From assembly GCA_905236275.1 (NCBI GenBank), contig CAJOPI010000050.1, positions 1-10,366 of the forward strand: a stretch of 10,366 bases of DNA, given 5' to 3'. The position numbers and the translations under genes are program-made. Position 1 is the first letter of the stretch, and each line of letters opens with the position of its first letter. Under the pieces are notes generated by a model. That model was not told the origin of the DNA and did not search any database. It worked only from the letters and a program-made list of their open reading frames with translations. The stretch comes from an uncultured Lachnospiraceae bacterium. GTDB lineage: Bacteria > Bacillota > Clostridia > Lachnospirales > Lachnospiraceae. Shown one piece after another: positions 1-7,531 of the stretch.

Positions 1-76
1 TCTTGCACAGGCTGGTCAGTCGATGCTGGCTCAGGCTAATCAGCTCAACCAGGGTGTTCTTTCAATACTTGGCTAA
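1..76 (+). CDS. hag: Flagellin, C-terminal end (partial, 5' end outside window)
   Basis: The reading frame beginning at base 2 gives 24 residues, LAQAGQSMLAQANQ followed by LNQGVLSILG, then TAA at 74-76. This is the conserved C-terminal D0 helix of bacterial flagellin, the filament subunit that is exported through the flagellar type III apparatus and polymerises outside the cell. The alternating A/Q/L pattern with a terminal hydrophobic-Gly end is diagnostic. Only the tail is present, so nothing can be said about the variable central region where glycans are normally attached. A strong terminator follows about 50 bases downstream, so the gene probably ends its own transcript. The choice of hag over fliC as symbol is convention for Firmicutes. 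Confidence 0.92.
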   Translation, partial: LAQAGQSMLAQANQLNQGVLSILG

Positions 77-122
77 TATCTGCAAAATAGTGGATGACTG
101 TTTGGAACTTAAGAGCTACCAG

Positions 123-154
123 AAAGGGGGACGCGAGAGCGTTCCCTTTTTGTT
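123..154 (+). terminator. Rho-independent terminator of the flagellin transcript
   Basis: Bases 123-134 pair with 139-150 around a GAGA tetraloop (135-138), giving a 12-bp stem with two G-U pairs. The A side of the stem base and a T-rich run (147-152 and beyond) make a classic intrinsic terminator. It lies between flagellin and the LicD-fusion gene, so the latter needs its own promoter. Confidence 0.9.
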
Positions 155-189
155 GTGCTTAAATTTATACGATTAACGTATTCCCATGA

Positions 190-198
190 TGTTATAAT
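190..198 (+). promoter_or_regulatory. Probable extended -10 sigma-A promoter of the LicD-fusion gene
   Basis: TGTTATAAT at 190-198 is a perfect extended -10 (TGn plus TATAAT). No good TTGACA-like -35 is found 16-18 bases upstream (about 169-176 reads ACGATTAA), which fits an extended -10 promoter. A start near 205 would give a leader of about 30 nt before the GTG at 237. No sigma-28-type sequence was found in this gap, so this gene may be expressed outside flagellar control. Confidence 0.6.
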
Positions 199-223
199 GA
201 AAGGGATCATAATAAGTATTTCC

Positions 224-230
224 GGAGGGG
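224..230 (+). promoter_or_regulatory. Ribosome binding site that decides a GTG start
   Basis: GGAGGGG at 224-230 is 6 bases from GTG at 237 but 18 bases from the in-frame ATG at 249. The spacing favours GTG 237 as the start. Confidence 0.75.
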
Positions 231-236
231 ATTATT

Positions 237-2210
237 GTGGGAAAAAATATGGAATTTCCGGACGGATGGTTTCATGATGAGGTTAGGGACGACTTTTATG
301 TTGATGGACTGATGAAATGCCATTGGGCTGCATGTCTGGAGGTCTTTGCCGAAGTAGAAAAGATATGTAAACGTCATGAGCTTAAAATATTTGCCGACTG
401 TGGGACACTTCTGGGAGCAGTACGACATTGCGGATTTATTCCCTGGGATGATGACATGGATTTTGCGATGTTCAGGGATGATTTCCTGAAACTGAAACAA
501 TATGCAAGGGAAGAGCTTCCGGATGGATATCTGGTTGCAGACTATCATGAACTTGACAATGATCTTCTTATCCTCTGGATTGCCAATACGAATGGAATGC
601 ATACGGAAGAGGAATGGCTTGAAAACTACCATGATTTTCCCTATCCTGCAAGCGTGGATATCTTTCCGCTTGATTTTATAGCTTCTGATCCTGACGAGGA
701 AAATCTTAGAAGAGAAATAGCAAAAGCAGTATATGATGCGGGAACAGCGGAAAGAGATGAAAATGCGACGGGGGAGGACATAGCAGAGGTTATAGCTGTG
801 GTGGAAGAACTTACAGGTGCGAAGATAGATCCGGAACGTTCGCTCAGAATACAGATGTTTGAGCTTGCAGAGCAGCTTTACTCCCTCTATGGAAGAGAGG
901 ATGCCGAAGAGGTTGCTCTGATGCACTACTGGACTAAGGAAAACAGCCATAAGTACAATATGCATTTGTTTGATGATATAATACGGCTGCCTTTCGAGAA
1001 CACCTCAATACCTGTTCCGGCACGATATGACGAGATCCTGAAAATTGAATATGGCGATTATATGCGTATAGTCAGAGGACAGGCAGAACATGAATATCCG
1101 GCTTATGAGAAGTATGAGCGACAGCTGGAGGATAGGGATAAAAGCTATAAATTCCCCTATAGATATTATTATGAAGAGACTGTGGAACTCGAAAGAGAAG
1201 AGATAAAAGAAGCTGCTGAAAGGAAAAGAAAGGAAATTCTTTTTATCGTTTACAAGGCATCAGACTGGGATGGTCTTGATTATGCATGGGAGAAGGAAAA
1301 AGAGAAAGAGGAAAATGATGTTTTTGTAATGCCGGTTCCATGGTTTGATAAATCATCCTATGGAGGATTTAAGAAAAGACATTATGAAGGAGAGGATTTT
1401 CCGGAAAAACTTACTAAGCTGAATTATTCTGAATATGATATCGAGAAAAGACACCCTGATGTCATATATTTTCAGAATCCAAATGATGACTGCGACTATA
1501 CCGTATCAGTCTTAGAGGATTTTTACTCAGACAGATTGAAGAGGTTTACGGACAGACTTATATGTATACCGTATCCGATACCTAAAGAGATTCCCACAGG
1601 AGATATTACGGGAACAAAAACCGTAGAATTTCTGGCGAGAAAGCCCGGAATTATTAATTCAGACAGGGTTCTTCTTCCGACGGAGAATATGAGGAATAAT
1701 TATATAGAAGAACTGGTACGTTTTACGGGAGAGGATAAACGCGAAATCTGGGAAAGGAAGCTTGGAATAGCAGAGCAAAGGACAGTCAGTTTTTCGGAGG
1801 AAGCCGGACTTTGTGAAAAATGGAAGGAACAGAACGGTCTCAAAGGCAGAAAAATTATTTTTTATTATACGAGCGTCAGCTGTATGTTAAAGAATGATTT
1901 TGGAATGATTGATAAGTTAAGAAAGGTTTTCGATATATTTTTGGAAAACCGGGAGAAAATTGCAGTGATATGGCAGCCTGACAGAATGATAGAAAGAACC
2001 GTACCAGCCGCACGACCTGAGCTTTGGACAGAATACCTGAAGGTTATAGCTGAATACAAAGAGTCGGGAATAGGCATATTTGATGCAGACGGAGATATCA
2101 AAAATGCCCTGCTGATGTCGGACGCATATTATGGAGATCCGGGACCGGAGGTTGAAAGATTCAGGCTTGCAGGGAAACCTGTCATGATCGAGGATTGCTC
2201 AATCCTTTGA
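237..2210 (+). CDS. LicD family phosphotransferase fused to a C-terminal transferase-like domain
   Basis: A 657-residue protein with two parts. The N-terminal part carries the LicD signature: a GTLLGAVR motif (56-63) followed by FIPWDDDMDFAMF (67-79), where the acidic DDD/D cluster is the expected metal- and nucleotide-binding site of this nucleotidyltransferase-fold family. LicD proteins transfer phosphocholine or similar phospho-substituents from CDP-activated donors to surface glycans. A Lys/Glu-rich stretch (about 315-332) leads into a second part of about 320 residues beginning ILFIVYKASDWDGLD. It has alternating beta/alpha segments and ends MSDAYYGDPGPEVERFRLAGKPVMIED, reminiscent of the C-terminal end of CDP-glycerol glycerophosphotransferases and other GT-B enzymes. 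That second assignment is tentative. No signal peptide or membrane segment is evident, so the enzyme is probably cytoplasmic. It has its own promoter after the flagellin terminator and converges on the next gene with a 5-bp gap. LicD part confident; acceptor and donor unknown. Confidence 0.82.
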   Translation: MGKNMEFPDGWFHDEVRDDFYVDGLMKCHWAACLEVFAEVEKICKRHELKIFADCGTLLGAVRHCGFIPWDDDMDFAMFRDDFLKLKQYAREELPDGYLVADYHELDNDLLILWIANTNGMHTEEEWLENYHDFPYPASVDIFPLDFIASDPDEENLRREIAKAVYDAGTAERDENATGEDIAEVIAVVEELTGAKIDPERSLRIQMFELAEQLYSLYGREDAEEVALMHYWTKENSHKYNMHLFDDIIRLPFENTSIPVPARYDEILKIEYGDYMRIVRGQAEHEYPAYEKYERQLEDRDKSYKFPYRYYYEETVELEREEIKEAAERKRKEILFIVYKASDWDGLDYAWEKEKEKEENDVFVMPVPWFDKSSYGGFKKRHYEGEDFPEKLTKLNYSEYDIEKRHPDVIYFQNPNDDCDYTVSVLEDFYSDRLKRFTDRLICIPYPIPKEIPTGDITGTKTVEFLARKPGIINSDRVLLPTENMRNNYIEELVRFTGEDKREIWERKLGIAEQRTVSFSEEAGLCEKWKEQNGLKGRKIIFYYTSVSCMLKNDFGMIDKLRKVFDIFLENREKIAVIWQPDRMIERTVPAARPELWTEYLKVIAEYKESGIGIFDADGDIKNALLMSDAYYGDPGPEVERFRLAGKPVMIEDCSIL

Positions 2211-2227
2211 AACTGTCAGAAGACAGT
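2191..2227. terminator. Two adjacent hairpins at the convergent gene junction
   Basis: AGGATTG (2191-2197) pairs with CAATCCT (2200-2206) across a 2-base loop. ACTGTC (2212-2217) pairs with GACAGT (2222-2227) across a 4-base loop. They straddle the stop codons of the two converging genes (2208-2210 plus, 2216-2218 minus). Neither has a good T-tract, so a role as bidirectional terminator or convergence block is only plausible. Confidence 0.35.
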
Positions 2228-3391
2228 GTTCAGGATTTTTTCAACGCCCTTTGCCCAGGTATAGCAGTTGCTTACGCGACGGTAGCCATTGACCGCAATC
2301 TGAAGTCGTTCTTCGTCATGATGGAGATAATAGTTTACAAGCCCGGGGATTTCCTCTAAGTTATGATAAACTATGATTTCGCTGCCTATGTCAAAAAGCT
2401 CTTCGATTTCGCTCTGATAGTTCGTAAGACAGAAGCTGCACATTCCGAGAATATCAAAAACCCTTAAAGGAATCCCGGAGGATATTGTATGCAGGGTTAT
2501 TGACATATTTATCTTGCTAAGGAAGTAGGCTTTTTGCAGCTCTGTTTCATAGTCGAGGGAAGGACGGGATTCAAGTCCCTTGATTTGGCTTATTCCTGTC
2601 TGGGCATAATGGCGTACTCCGAACGGCAGAAGGCTTCTCAGCATTTCTTCGCGTTCGAGCGAAGACAGATGGTAGGAAAGAATGGCTTCGTAATAAATTT
2701 TTTCATCTATGGGACTGCTTGCCTTTGAATGTTTCCGAAAGATTGACAGAACTTCAGGAGTGAGTGCCTCATTGATTGTCCTCTGTCCGTTCCAGATACC
2801 GAAAGCCTTATCGCAGATTGAGGACATAATCTGTACCTCATCTTCTGTCATGAGCTCCAGATAGTTTTTATAAATATCCTTCCAATGTTTGTGAAGAATG
2901 TTTCCTACAAAGGAGACATCGCAGGAATATTTTTTTTCATCAGCCTCGGTGATATTGATCAGGGCAGAACGGGAAATGTTTGCAGCAAGAGGAAGATGAA
3001 CTACATTAGACACACCTTTTTTTATCAAAAAGTCAGCCTGATTTTTGTCAAAAGAGAAAATAAAATTACAGTTGTTCATTACACTTGCATGATGAAGTGA
3101 GGAAAGGGGCATATCGTAGGTCCATGCCGCATAGGGGATTGAGAGGCTTTCGCATACATTTGAAACGGTAGGCGAATAATTCTGCGAAAGGACTATATCG
3201 GTAGGAGCTTCTTTTACAAAGGAGAGGAATTTTTCATATTCGTCAGGGTCGTCGCTTACGCAGTGCGGCATATCATAAGCGCGGCAGTCGAGTTCAAGTT
3301 CGGAAATGCCCCATAATAAATTGTGGATACCCATGTCGATGAAGCCGACATATACTGCATGGATTGATTTGATTTTGTTCTTTGTATTCAT
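2216..3391 (-). CDS. CgeB-like glycosyltransferase (second of tandem pair)
   Basis: A 391-residue protein that appears to be a GT-B glycosyltransferase of the CgeB group (DUF3880-like N-terminus plus Glyco_trans_1_2-like C-terminus). Landmarks are LSIPYAAWTYDMPLSSLHH (83-101) in the N-terminal domain, SCDVSFVGN (156-164) at the domain junction, and the C-terminal IPLRVFDILGMCSFCLTNYQ (307-326) followed by an EIEELF element. The last block matches the nucleotide-sugar binding region of CgeB proteins, where RVFE-x-LACG and TDY are typical. A C-terminal YTWAKGVEKIL helix closes the fold. The start ATG has GAAAGGAC (3397-3404, minus strand) at good spacing. It lies 46 bp downstream of its paralog and is presumably cotranscribed with it. 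Both proteins align over their whole length, indicating tandem duplication. No signal peptide is seen. Donor and acceptor are unknown. Confidence 0.82.
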   Translation of the reverse strand: MNTKNKIKSIHAVYVGFIDMGIHNLLWGISELELDCRAYDMPHCVSDDPDEYEKFLSFVKEAPTDIVLSQNYSPTVSNVCESLSIPYAAWTYDMPLSSLHHASVMNNCNFIFSFDKNQADFLIKKGVSNVVHLPLAANISRSALINITEADEKKYSCDVSFVGNILHKHWKDIYKNYLELMTEDEVQIMSSICDKAFGIWNGQRTINEALTPEVLSIFRKHSKASSPIDEKIYYEAILSYHLSSLEREEMLRSLLPFGVRHYAQTGISQIKGLESRPSLDYETELQKAYFLSKINMSITLHTISSGIPLRVFDILGMCSFCLTNYQSEIEELFDIGSEIIVYHNLEEIPGLVNYYLHHDEERLQIAVNGYRRVSNCYTWAKGVEKILNTVF

Positions 3392-3437
3392 AGGGTGTCC
3401 TTTCGTTAAAGCTTCGTGCCTGTTTATGAACAGCTTC

Positions 3438-4607
3438 TTAGCCTTCGATTATACCAAGAATCCTAAGCAGTCCTGCTGACCAGGTATAATTGTCACGTAC
3501 CTTGTAATAGCCGCTGGCAGCTATTTTCATGCGTTCTTCATCATGCTTTAAGTAATAGCCGACAAGCTCAGGGATTTCGTCTAGACTTCTGTAAACAACC
3601 AGATCCTTTCCGGGTTCAAACAGTTCCTCAATCTCGGTTTGGTAGTTGGTTATACAGAAGCTGCACATTCCAAGTATATCAAAAACTCTAAGAGGGATAG
3701 CGGATTGTATGGAATGCAGGGTTATTGACATATTTATTTTACTGAGAAAATAGGCTTTTGGAAGCTCGTGTTCATATTCAATGGTCGGGCGTAAATCAAT
3801 GCCGTCGATATCGACCTTTTCTGCTGTACTGTAGAGACGGACATTGAAGGGCATAAGGGATTTCAGCATTGCAATCCGTTCCGTAGCCGAAATGTGATAT
3901 GCCAGTGTAGCCTCGTAGAGCAGATTTTCATATTCGAGGTTGTTTCCGTTTATCCTGAGATGTTTTTTCAGGTCGGAGAGCAGGTTTGGTGTGATCCCTG
4001 CCGCGATTCTGTTTACACCGTCCCATTTACCGTAGGTTTGGTCTATGAGTTCAGTGAGGTCGTGCCGGCTTTCTTCGGATATTCTTTTGATGAATTCGTC
4101 ATAGAAATCTTTTTGGTTCAGGGGAAATATATTTCCCACGAAAGAAACGTCACAACTGTATTTCTTCTCATCCTCAGCATCAATGATGACGGAGTTTGAA
4201 CGGGTGATATTTGCGGCCAGAGGCAGATGATATAGATTCTGAACGGAATTTCGCTTTAAGATATTTACATAGCTTTTATCAAAGACGAAAATATAGTTGC
4301 AGGAATTGTAAACACTTGGGTGATGCAGTGCAGGCAGGGGCATATCAAAAGTCCAGGAAGCATAAGGAATGGATAATTCCTGACAGGCATTCGAAACGGA
4401 AGGTGAGAAATCGTGGGTAAATACAATATCTGTAGGAGCTTCTTTTATGAATTGTATGAGTTTTTCTGTCTCTTCACTGCTATCCTCGCAATTTGCACAG
4501 CTCATATCGTAGGCGCGTGTTTCAAGTCCAAGCTCGATGGCTGCCCAGAGGATTTCCATCATTCCGCCTTCGAAGTATACAAAAACCGCATTTTTTATCT
4601 TTGACAT
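3438..4607 (-). CDS. CgeB-like glycosyltransferase (first of tandem pair)
   Basis: A 389-residue paralog of the gene at 2216-3391. Shared landmarks are RAYDM (31-35), LSIPYASWTFDMPLPALHH (78-96), SCDVSFVGN (151-159), KAYFLSKINMSITLH (284-298) and IPLRVFDILGMCSFCITNYQ (304-323), then a conserved EIEELF. The central 160-270 region differs most, which could reflect a different acceptor. Stretches of the two genes remain identical at DNA level, for example 24 bases at 3714-3737 and 2489-2512, so the duplication is not ancient or has undergone gene conversion. An AGGT-type ribosome site lies about 9 bases before the ATG. A sigma-28/sigma-D-like promoter lies about 50 bases upstream, which would place this gene and its partner in the flagellar late-gene class. 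The family call is good; the flagellar role is inferred. Confidence 0.82.
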   Translation of the reverse strand: MSKIKNAVFVYFEGGMMEILWAAIELGLETRAYDMSCANCEDSSEETEKLIQFIKEAPTDIVFTHDFSPSVSNACQELSIPYASWTFDMPLPALHHPSVYNSCNYIFVFDKSYVNILKRNSVQNLYHLPLAANITRSNSVIIDAEDEKKYSCDVSFVGNIFPLNQKDFYDEFIKRISEESRHDLTELIDQTYGKWDGVNRIAAGITPNLLSDLKKHLRINGNNLEYENLLYEATLAYHISATERIAMLKSLMPFNVRLYSTAEKVDIDGIDLRPTIEYEHELPKAYFLSKINMSITLHSIQSAIPLRVFDILGMCSFCITNYQTEIEELFEPGKDLVVYRSLDEIPELVGYYLKHDEERMKIAASGYYKVRDNYTWSAGLLRILGIIEG

Positions 4608-4658
4608 TATGAGATTACCTCGTTTATAGAAATAGTTCAGAAATTTCCTGCTATAAAT

Positions 4659-4684
4659 TTATCGGACATAAATTCCATTTTCTA
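4659..4684 (-). promoter_or_regulatory. Sigma-28/sigma-D-like promoter for the CgeB pair
   Basis: Read on the minus strand, TAGA (4681-4684) is followed after 14 bases by TCCGATAA (4659-4666). The motility sigma factor consensus is TAAA, 14-16 bases, then GCCGATAA or GCCGATAT. Two positions differ from the GCCGATAA form. The expected start near 4652 gives a leader of about 45 nt. Position, spacing and flagellin context all support it. Confidence 0.6.
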
Positions 4685-4715
4685 AAGGGTATGGAGGATA
4701 ACAAAGGAGTTTTTT

Positions 4716-6341
4716 ATGGATAAAAAAATTGCCGTATTCATGTGCTGCTATAATCATGGGAAATACGTCGGAGAGGCGATAGAATCAATATTGGCTCAGA
4801 CCTACCGGAATTGGGAATTGTGGATTGCCAACGATGGTTCGACGGATAACTCTTCGGAAGTGATTTCGTCATATAAGGATAAGAGGATACATTTCTATGA
4901 TTCAAAAGAGAATACGGCTATTGCAGGAGTGCAGGATAAGTTATTGGAAATGATTGAAGGAACGGAATATGACTACATAATAAAGACTGATTCCGACGAT
5001 AAATGGCGTTCAGACAGATTGGAAAAAGAAGTTTCCATACTTGAAAACCATCCCTGCTATGGGGCTTGTGCGTCCTGGGATAAAGTTATTTTCGGGGAAC
5101 AGACTGAAAATGACGATTACAGAGGTTTTACAGAGTATTCACACCAGAAAAATGATTCAAGATATTCACTTTTAAGGAAAGCGCTGACAGAAGGAAATTT
5201 CTTCAATTCCTGCTCTGTAATGGTGAGGAGAAATGTTTTCAGGGAAATGGGCGGCTATAATCAGTATTTTATAAGATTTGCGGATTTCAGACTTTTCCTA
5301 AATATTTTATTAAAATATCCGATATACATAGTTGAAGAGCCCTTGGTATATTACAGACGTCATGAAACTAATATATCAAGAAATTCCAAAGGCAGATCTA
5401 TTGCAGACTGGAATGAATTGTTTTTTCTCTATAGGGATTTGTTCCGAAAAATGAGCAGGAAGGATTTCTTTAATATTTTTTACGGGGAACTGATTTTTGA
5501 GGACAGTTCTGAAGGAGCTTATGAAGCAGCTAAAATCTTTCTTTTCTGCTCGCTATATGGAATACGGGAAAGGACAGTATTTTCTCAGATGGCGATGGAG
5601 TGCTGGTATAAATACTCGGGAAATCCGGAGGCTATGAGAATTTTAAAGGAAAGATATGGTTTAAGCAATAAATTTCTGAATTTGCTTGAAGCAAGCTGTG
5701 GAACTCCGTTAATAATTCCCGATATAGAAGATGAACCGACAATGCCCGTCTTTGAAACAGTTTTTATAAAGAATTTTTTTGACGAAAAAGATGGGGGAAG
5801 CGGAATTGGTAGATTTATATGCAATCCTTTTTACCGTCTCAGTCTTCTTATAAAAAAGACCAATTCAGATAACGAAACAGCTGACCTCATGATGAAGGAA
5901 ATATATACGGCGAGAGCATATAAACTTATGGAAAAAACGGATAGAAGAATACATATAATCAGTGGAACAGACTATAGGGATAGGATACAGGGAATCGTTG
6001 ATGAATTTGCCGATGAATATAAGGTTTATGTCAGTTTCGTAGTCAAAAAGAGCGATTATTTTACGAGTTTTGAAGAAGAGGAATACGTGTTCAAAAATGC
6101 GAATTATGTGAAGCTTTATGATTACAAAAATTGCCGATTGTTTTTCGGGAAAGAGACAGGAGTGGAAGCGGATATTATATATTACGTTGATTGTCTGGGC
6201 GACGACTATGAAACAGGCGATATGGTAAGAAGGACAAATCTGGAGGTTACACAGATGGCGTTGATAGATGAGAAGAAGTTTAAGGACAGGGATGAACTTC
6301 AGGCATTGATGCTGACAATAGGGAATGTTGATCTTCTTTGA
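4716..6341 (+). CDS. Family 2 glycosyltransferase with long unassigned C-terminal region
   Basis: A 541-residue protein. Residues 1 to about 235 form a GT-A family 2 domain: CCYNHGKYVGEAIESILAQT (10-29), the NDGSTDN nucleotide-binding motif (39-45), TDSDD (91-95) as the metal-binding DxD site, a VMVRRNVFREMGGYN segment (168-182) and a YRRHETNIS motif (213-221) near the end of the catalytic fold. Residues about 240-541 are not typical of a plain GT2. They include a helical stretch and then a possible Rossmann-like segment starting RIHIISGTDYRDRI (421-434), which could be a second transferase or an acceptor-recognition module; I do not recognise it. AAAGGAG at 4703-4709 sets the ATG start. The gene is divergent from the CgeB pair and leads a run of four same-strand genes, with 14 bp to the next. 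No membrane segment is apparent, so a cytoplasmic enzyme is likely. Confidence 0.85.
   Translation: MDKKIAVFMCCYNHGKYVGEAIESILAQTYRNWELWIANDGSTDNSSEVISSYKDKRIHFYDSKENTAIAGVQDKLLEMIEGTEYDYIIKTDSDDKWRSDRLEKEVSILENHPCYGACASWDKVIFGEQTENDDYRGFTEYSHQKNDSRYSLLRKALTEGNFFNSCSVMVRRNVFREMGGYNQYFIRFADFRLFLNILLKYPIYIVEEPLVYYRRHETNISRNSKGRSIADWNELFFLYRDLFRKMSRKDFFNIFYGELIFEDSSEGAYEAAKIFLFCSLYGIRERTVFSQMAMECWYKYSGNPEAMRILKERYGLSNKFLNLLEASCGTPLIIPDIEDEPTMPVFETVFIKNFFDEKDGGSGIGRFICNPFYRLSLLIKKTNSDNETADLMMKEIYTARAYKLMEKTDRRIHIISGTDYRDRIQGIVDEFADEYKVYVSFVVKKSDYFTSFEEEEYVFKNANYVKLYDYKNCRLFFGKETGVEADIIYYVDCLGDDYETGDMVRRTNLEVTQMALIDEKKFKDRDELQALMLTIGNVDLL
5299..5325 (+). promoter_or_regulatory. Intragenic sigma-D-like promoter match
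   Basis: TAAA (5299-5302), 15 bases, then TCCGATAT (5318-5325) differs at one position from the motility sigma factor consensus TAAA-N15-GCCGATAT. It lies inside the family 2 glycosyltransferase gene in sense orientation, about 1 kb before the next gene. The underlying codons are ordinary AT-rich coding sequence, so this may be chance. Confidence 0.25.
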
Positions 6342-6355
6342 AGGAATGAATATAG

Positions 6356-7531
6356 ATGAAAAATATCTGTTTTATAATTTGCTATAATGACGAATTGCTG
6401 CTGAGCGAATCTAAACTGTATATTGAAAGACTGTATCTGCCGGAAGGGTATGGCGTGGATATTATAACCGTTTCGGAGGCTGATTCCATGTGCAGCGCCT
6501 ATAATGCCGCTATGAGGGAGAGCAGCGCTGAAATAAAAGTATATCTTCATCAGGATACCTTTATAGTCAACAGATATTTTCTCTATAATCTTATTGATAT
6601 TTTTGAGATAAGTCCGCTGATCGGTATGATAGGAATGGTTGGAACGCCGAGGCTTCCTGATTCTGCAATAATGTGGGCGGGCAGCAGGTTCGGGAAAAGT
6701 CCGGTCGGTGAAGAAACGGAATATATAGATGAAAGAATTGATGAAAACAGCTCTTTATATGAATCGGCAGCGATAGATGGTTTTTTAATAGCAACTTCCG
6801 TTGATATAACCTGGCGGGAGGACATTTTTGACGGATTTGATTTTTATGATATCTCACAGGCGTTTGAATACAGACGGAAAGGTTATTTTGTCTATACTCC
6901 GGAGCAGAGAATGCCTTGGTGTATACATTCTGACGGGAAGGCAGTAAATCTCGGTAACTATAATGCTGCAAGAAAAAAATTCCTTGAAGAATACAAAAAG
7001 GAAGAATTTTGCCTTAACAGTTATGAGGAATATGACAACGCTCTTGAAATAATCTTCGAAGAACAATTATCCGAATTTGAGAATAATAAATCAGAATACA
7101 GACTGAGGAAGAAAAGCTTTAAGGAAGAGGTAGACAGGGCTATAGCCTCCAAAGATTATCAGAAGATTATTACGTTATACGGAGATTTTGAGAGGGGAAG
7201 AGCTGAAAATGATTTCCTGAATCCGGCAGATTATGTGCGATTTGGAGAAATTGTTAAGATTATGGAGAAGGAATGTAGTCGCGGAAAGGTCATATTTACT
7301 TCAGATGTCGATAGTTTTGATGAACTTATAAGAAAATTCAGAAAGATAGAATTATACCTTAGAAGATTTGAATTCGACTTTAATGATGAGATATATGAGG
7401 AGGTTCGGGAATATATTTGCTTGGGAACTGTTTCAGACTTTGCTATAGAGATAATTCTCGACTCGGAAGTGGCAGGACTTGGAAATAAGAATAGGATAAG
7501 AGAAAGGGTATATAAATATGACGGTAAGTAA
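6356..7531 (+). CDS. Glycosyltransferase of the Glyco_tranf_2_5 type with C-terminal helical module
   Basis: A 391-residue protein. The first 210 or so residues match the GT-A-like Glyco_tranf_2_5 family: ICFIICYND (4-12), the AYNAAM motif (48-53), VYLHQDTFIVN (62-72), in which HQD replaces the usual DxD metal site as is normal for this family, GMIGMVG (90-96), DGFLIAT (141-147), FDFYDIS (161-167) and PWCIHSDG (187-194). The remaining 180 residues are charged and helical and contain FRKIELYLRRFEFDF (328-342). The same block sits at the same positions in the paralog at 8794-9966. AAGGA at 6341-6345, overlapping the upstream stop, is the likely ribosome site and suggests translational coupling. 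The downstream gene starts inside this one (14-bp overlap), so the three genes 4716-8699 are probably one operon. The sugar donor is unknown. Confidence 0.85.
   Translation: MKNICFIICYNDELLLSESKLYIERLYLPEGYGVDIITVSEADSMCSAYNAAMRESSAEIKVYLHQDTFIVNRYFLYNLIDIFEISPLIGMIGMVGTPRLPDSAIMWAGSRFGKSPVGEETEYIDERIDENSSLYESAAIDGFLIATSVDITWREDIFDGFDFYDISQAFEYRRKGYFVYTPEQRMPWCIHSDGKAVNLGNYNAARKKFLEEYKKEEFCLNSYEEYDNALEIIFEEQLSEFENNKSEYRLRKKSFKEEVDRAIASKDYQKIITLYGDFERGRAENDFLNPADYVRFGEIVKIMEKECSRGKVIFTSDVDSFDELIRKFRKIELYLRRFEFDFNDEIYEEVREYICLGTVSDFAIEIILDSEVAGLGNKNRIRERVYKYDGK

Noticed and set aside
207..965. Long minus-strand open frame of 252 codons opposite the LicD domain
   Set aside because: It lies fully antisense to a convincing LicD coding region, has an unusual Cys/Phe/Ile/Arg-rich composition, and extends into the promoter region. 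It is a shadow frame.
1574..1580. TCCGATA resembling a sigma-D -10 element inside the LicD-fusion gene
   Set aside because: No TAAA-like -35 at suitable spacing, and the sequence is within coding sequence.
3409..3436. Small hairpin CTGTT/AACAG in the gap between the two CgeB genes
   Set aside because: The stem is only 5 bp with no T-tract, so it is unlikely to be a terminator. The pair is probably cotranscribed.
2216..4715. Idea that the minus-strand CgeB block is an invertible segment
   Set aside because: No inverted repeats were found flanking the block near 2180-2230 and 4608-4715, and no recombinase gene is in the window.
4691..4723. Ten-residue leader frame (ATG 4691 to TAA 4721-4723) overlapping the start of the GT2 gene
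   Set aside because: The only ribosome-like sequence before it (AAAGGG) is about one base from the ATG, too close to work, and the better site at 4703-4709 serves the main gene.
5718..5725. CCCGATAT resembling a sigma-D -10 element
   Set aside because: The region 15 bases upstream has no TAAA-like -35, so it is a chance half-match.
6583..6971. Several minus-strand open frames opposite the Glyco_tranf_2_5 genes
   Set aside because: They overlap well-supported genes, lack ribosome sites, and have low-complexity Ser/Ile/Pro-rich translations typical of shadows. A similar shadow appears opposite the paralog.
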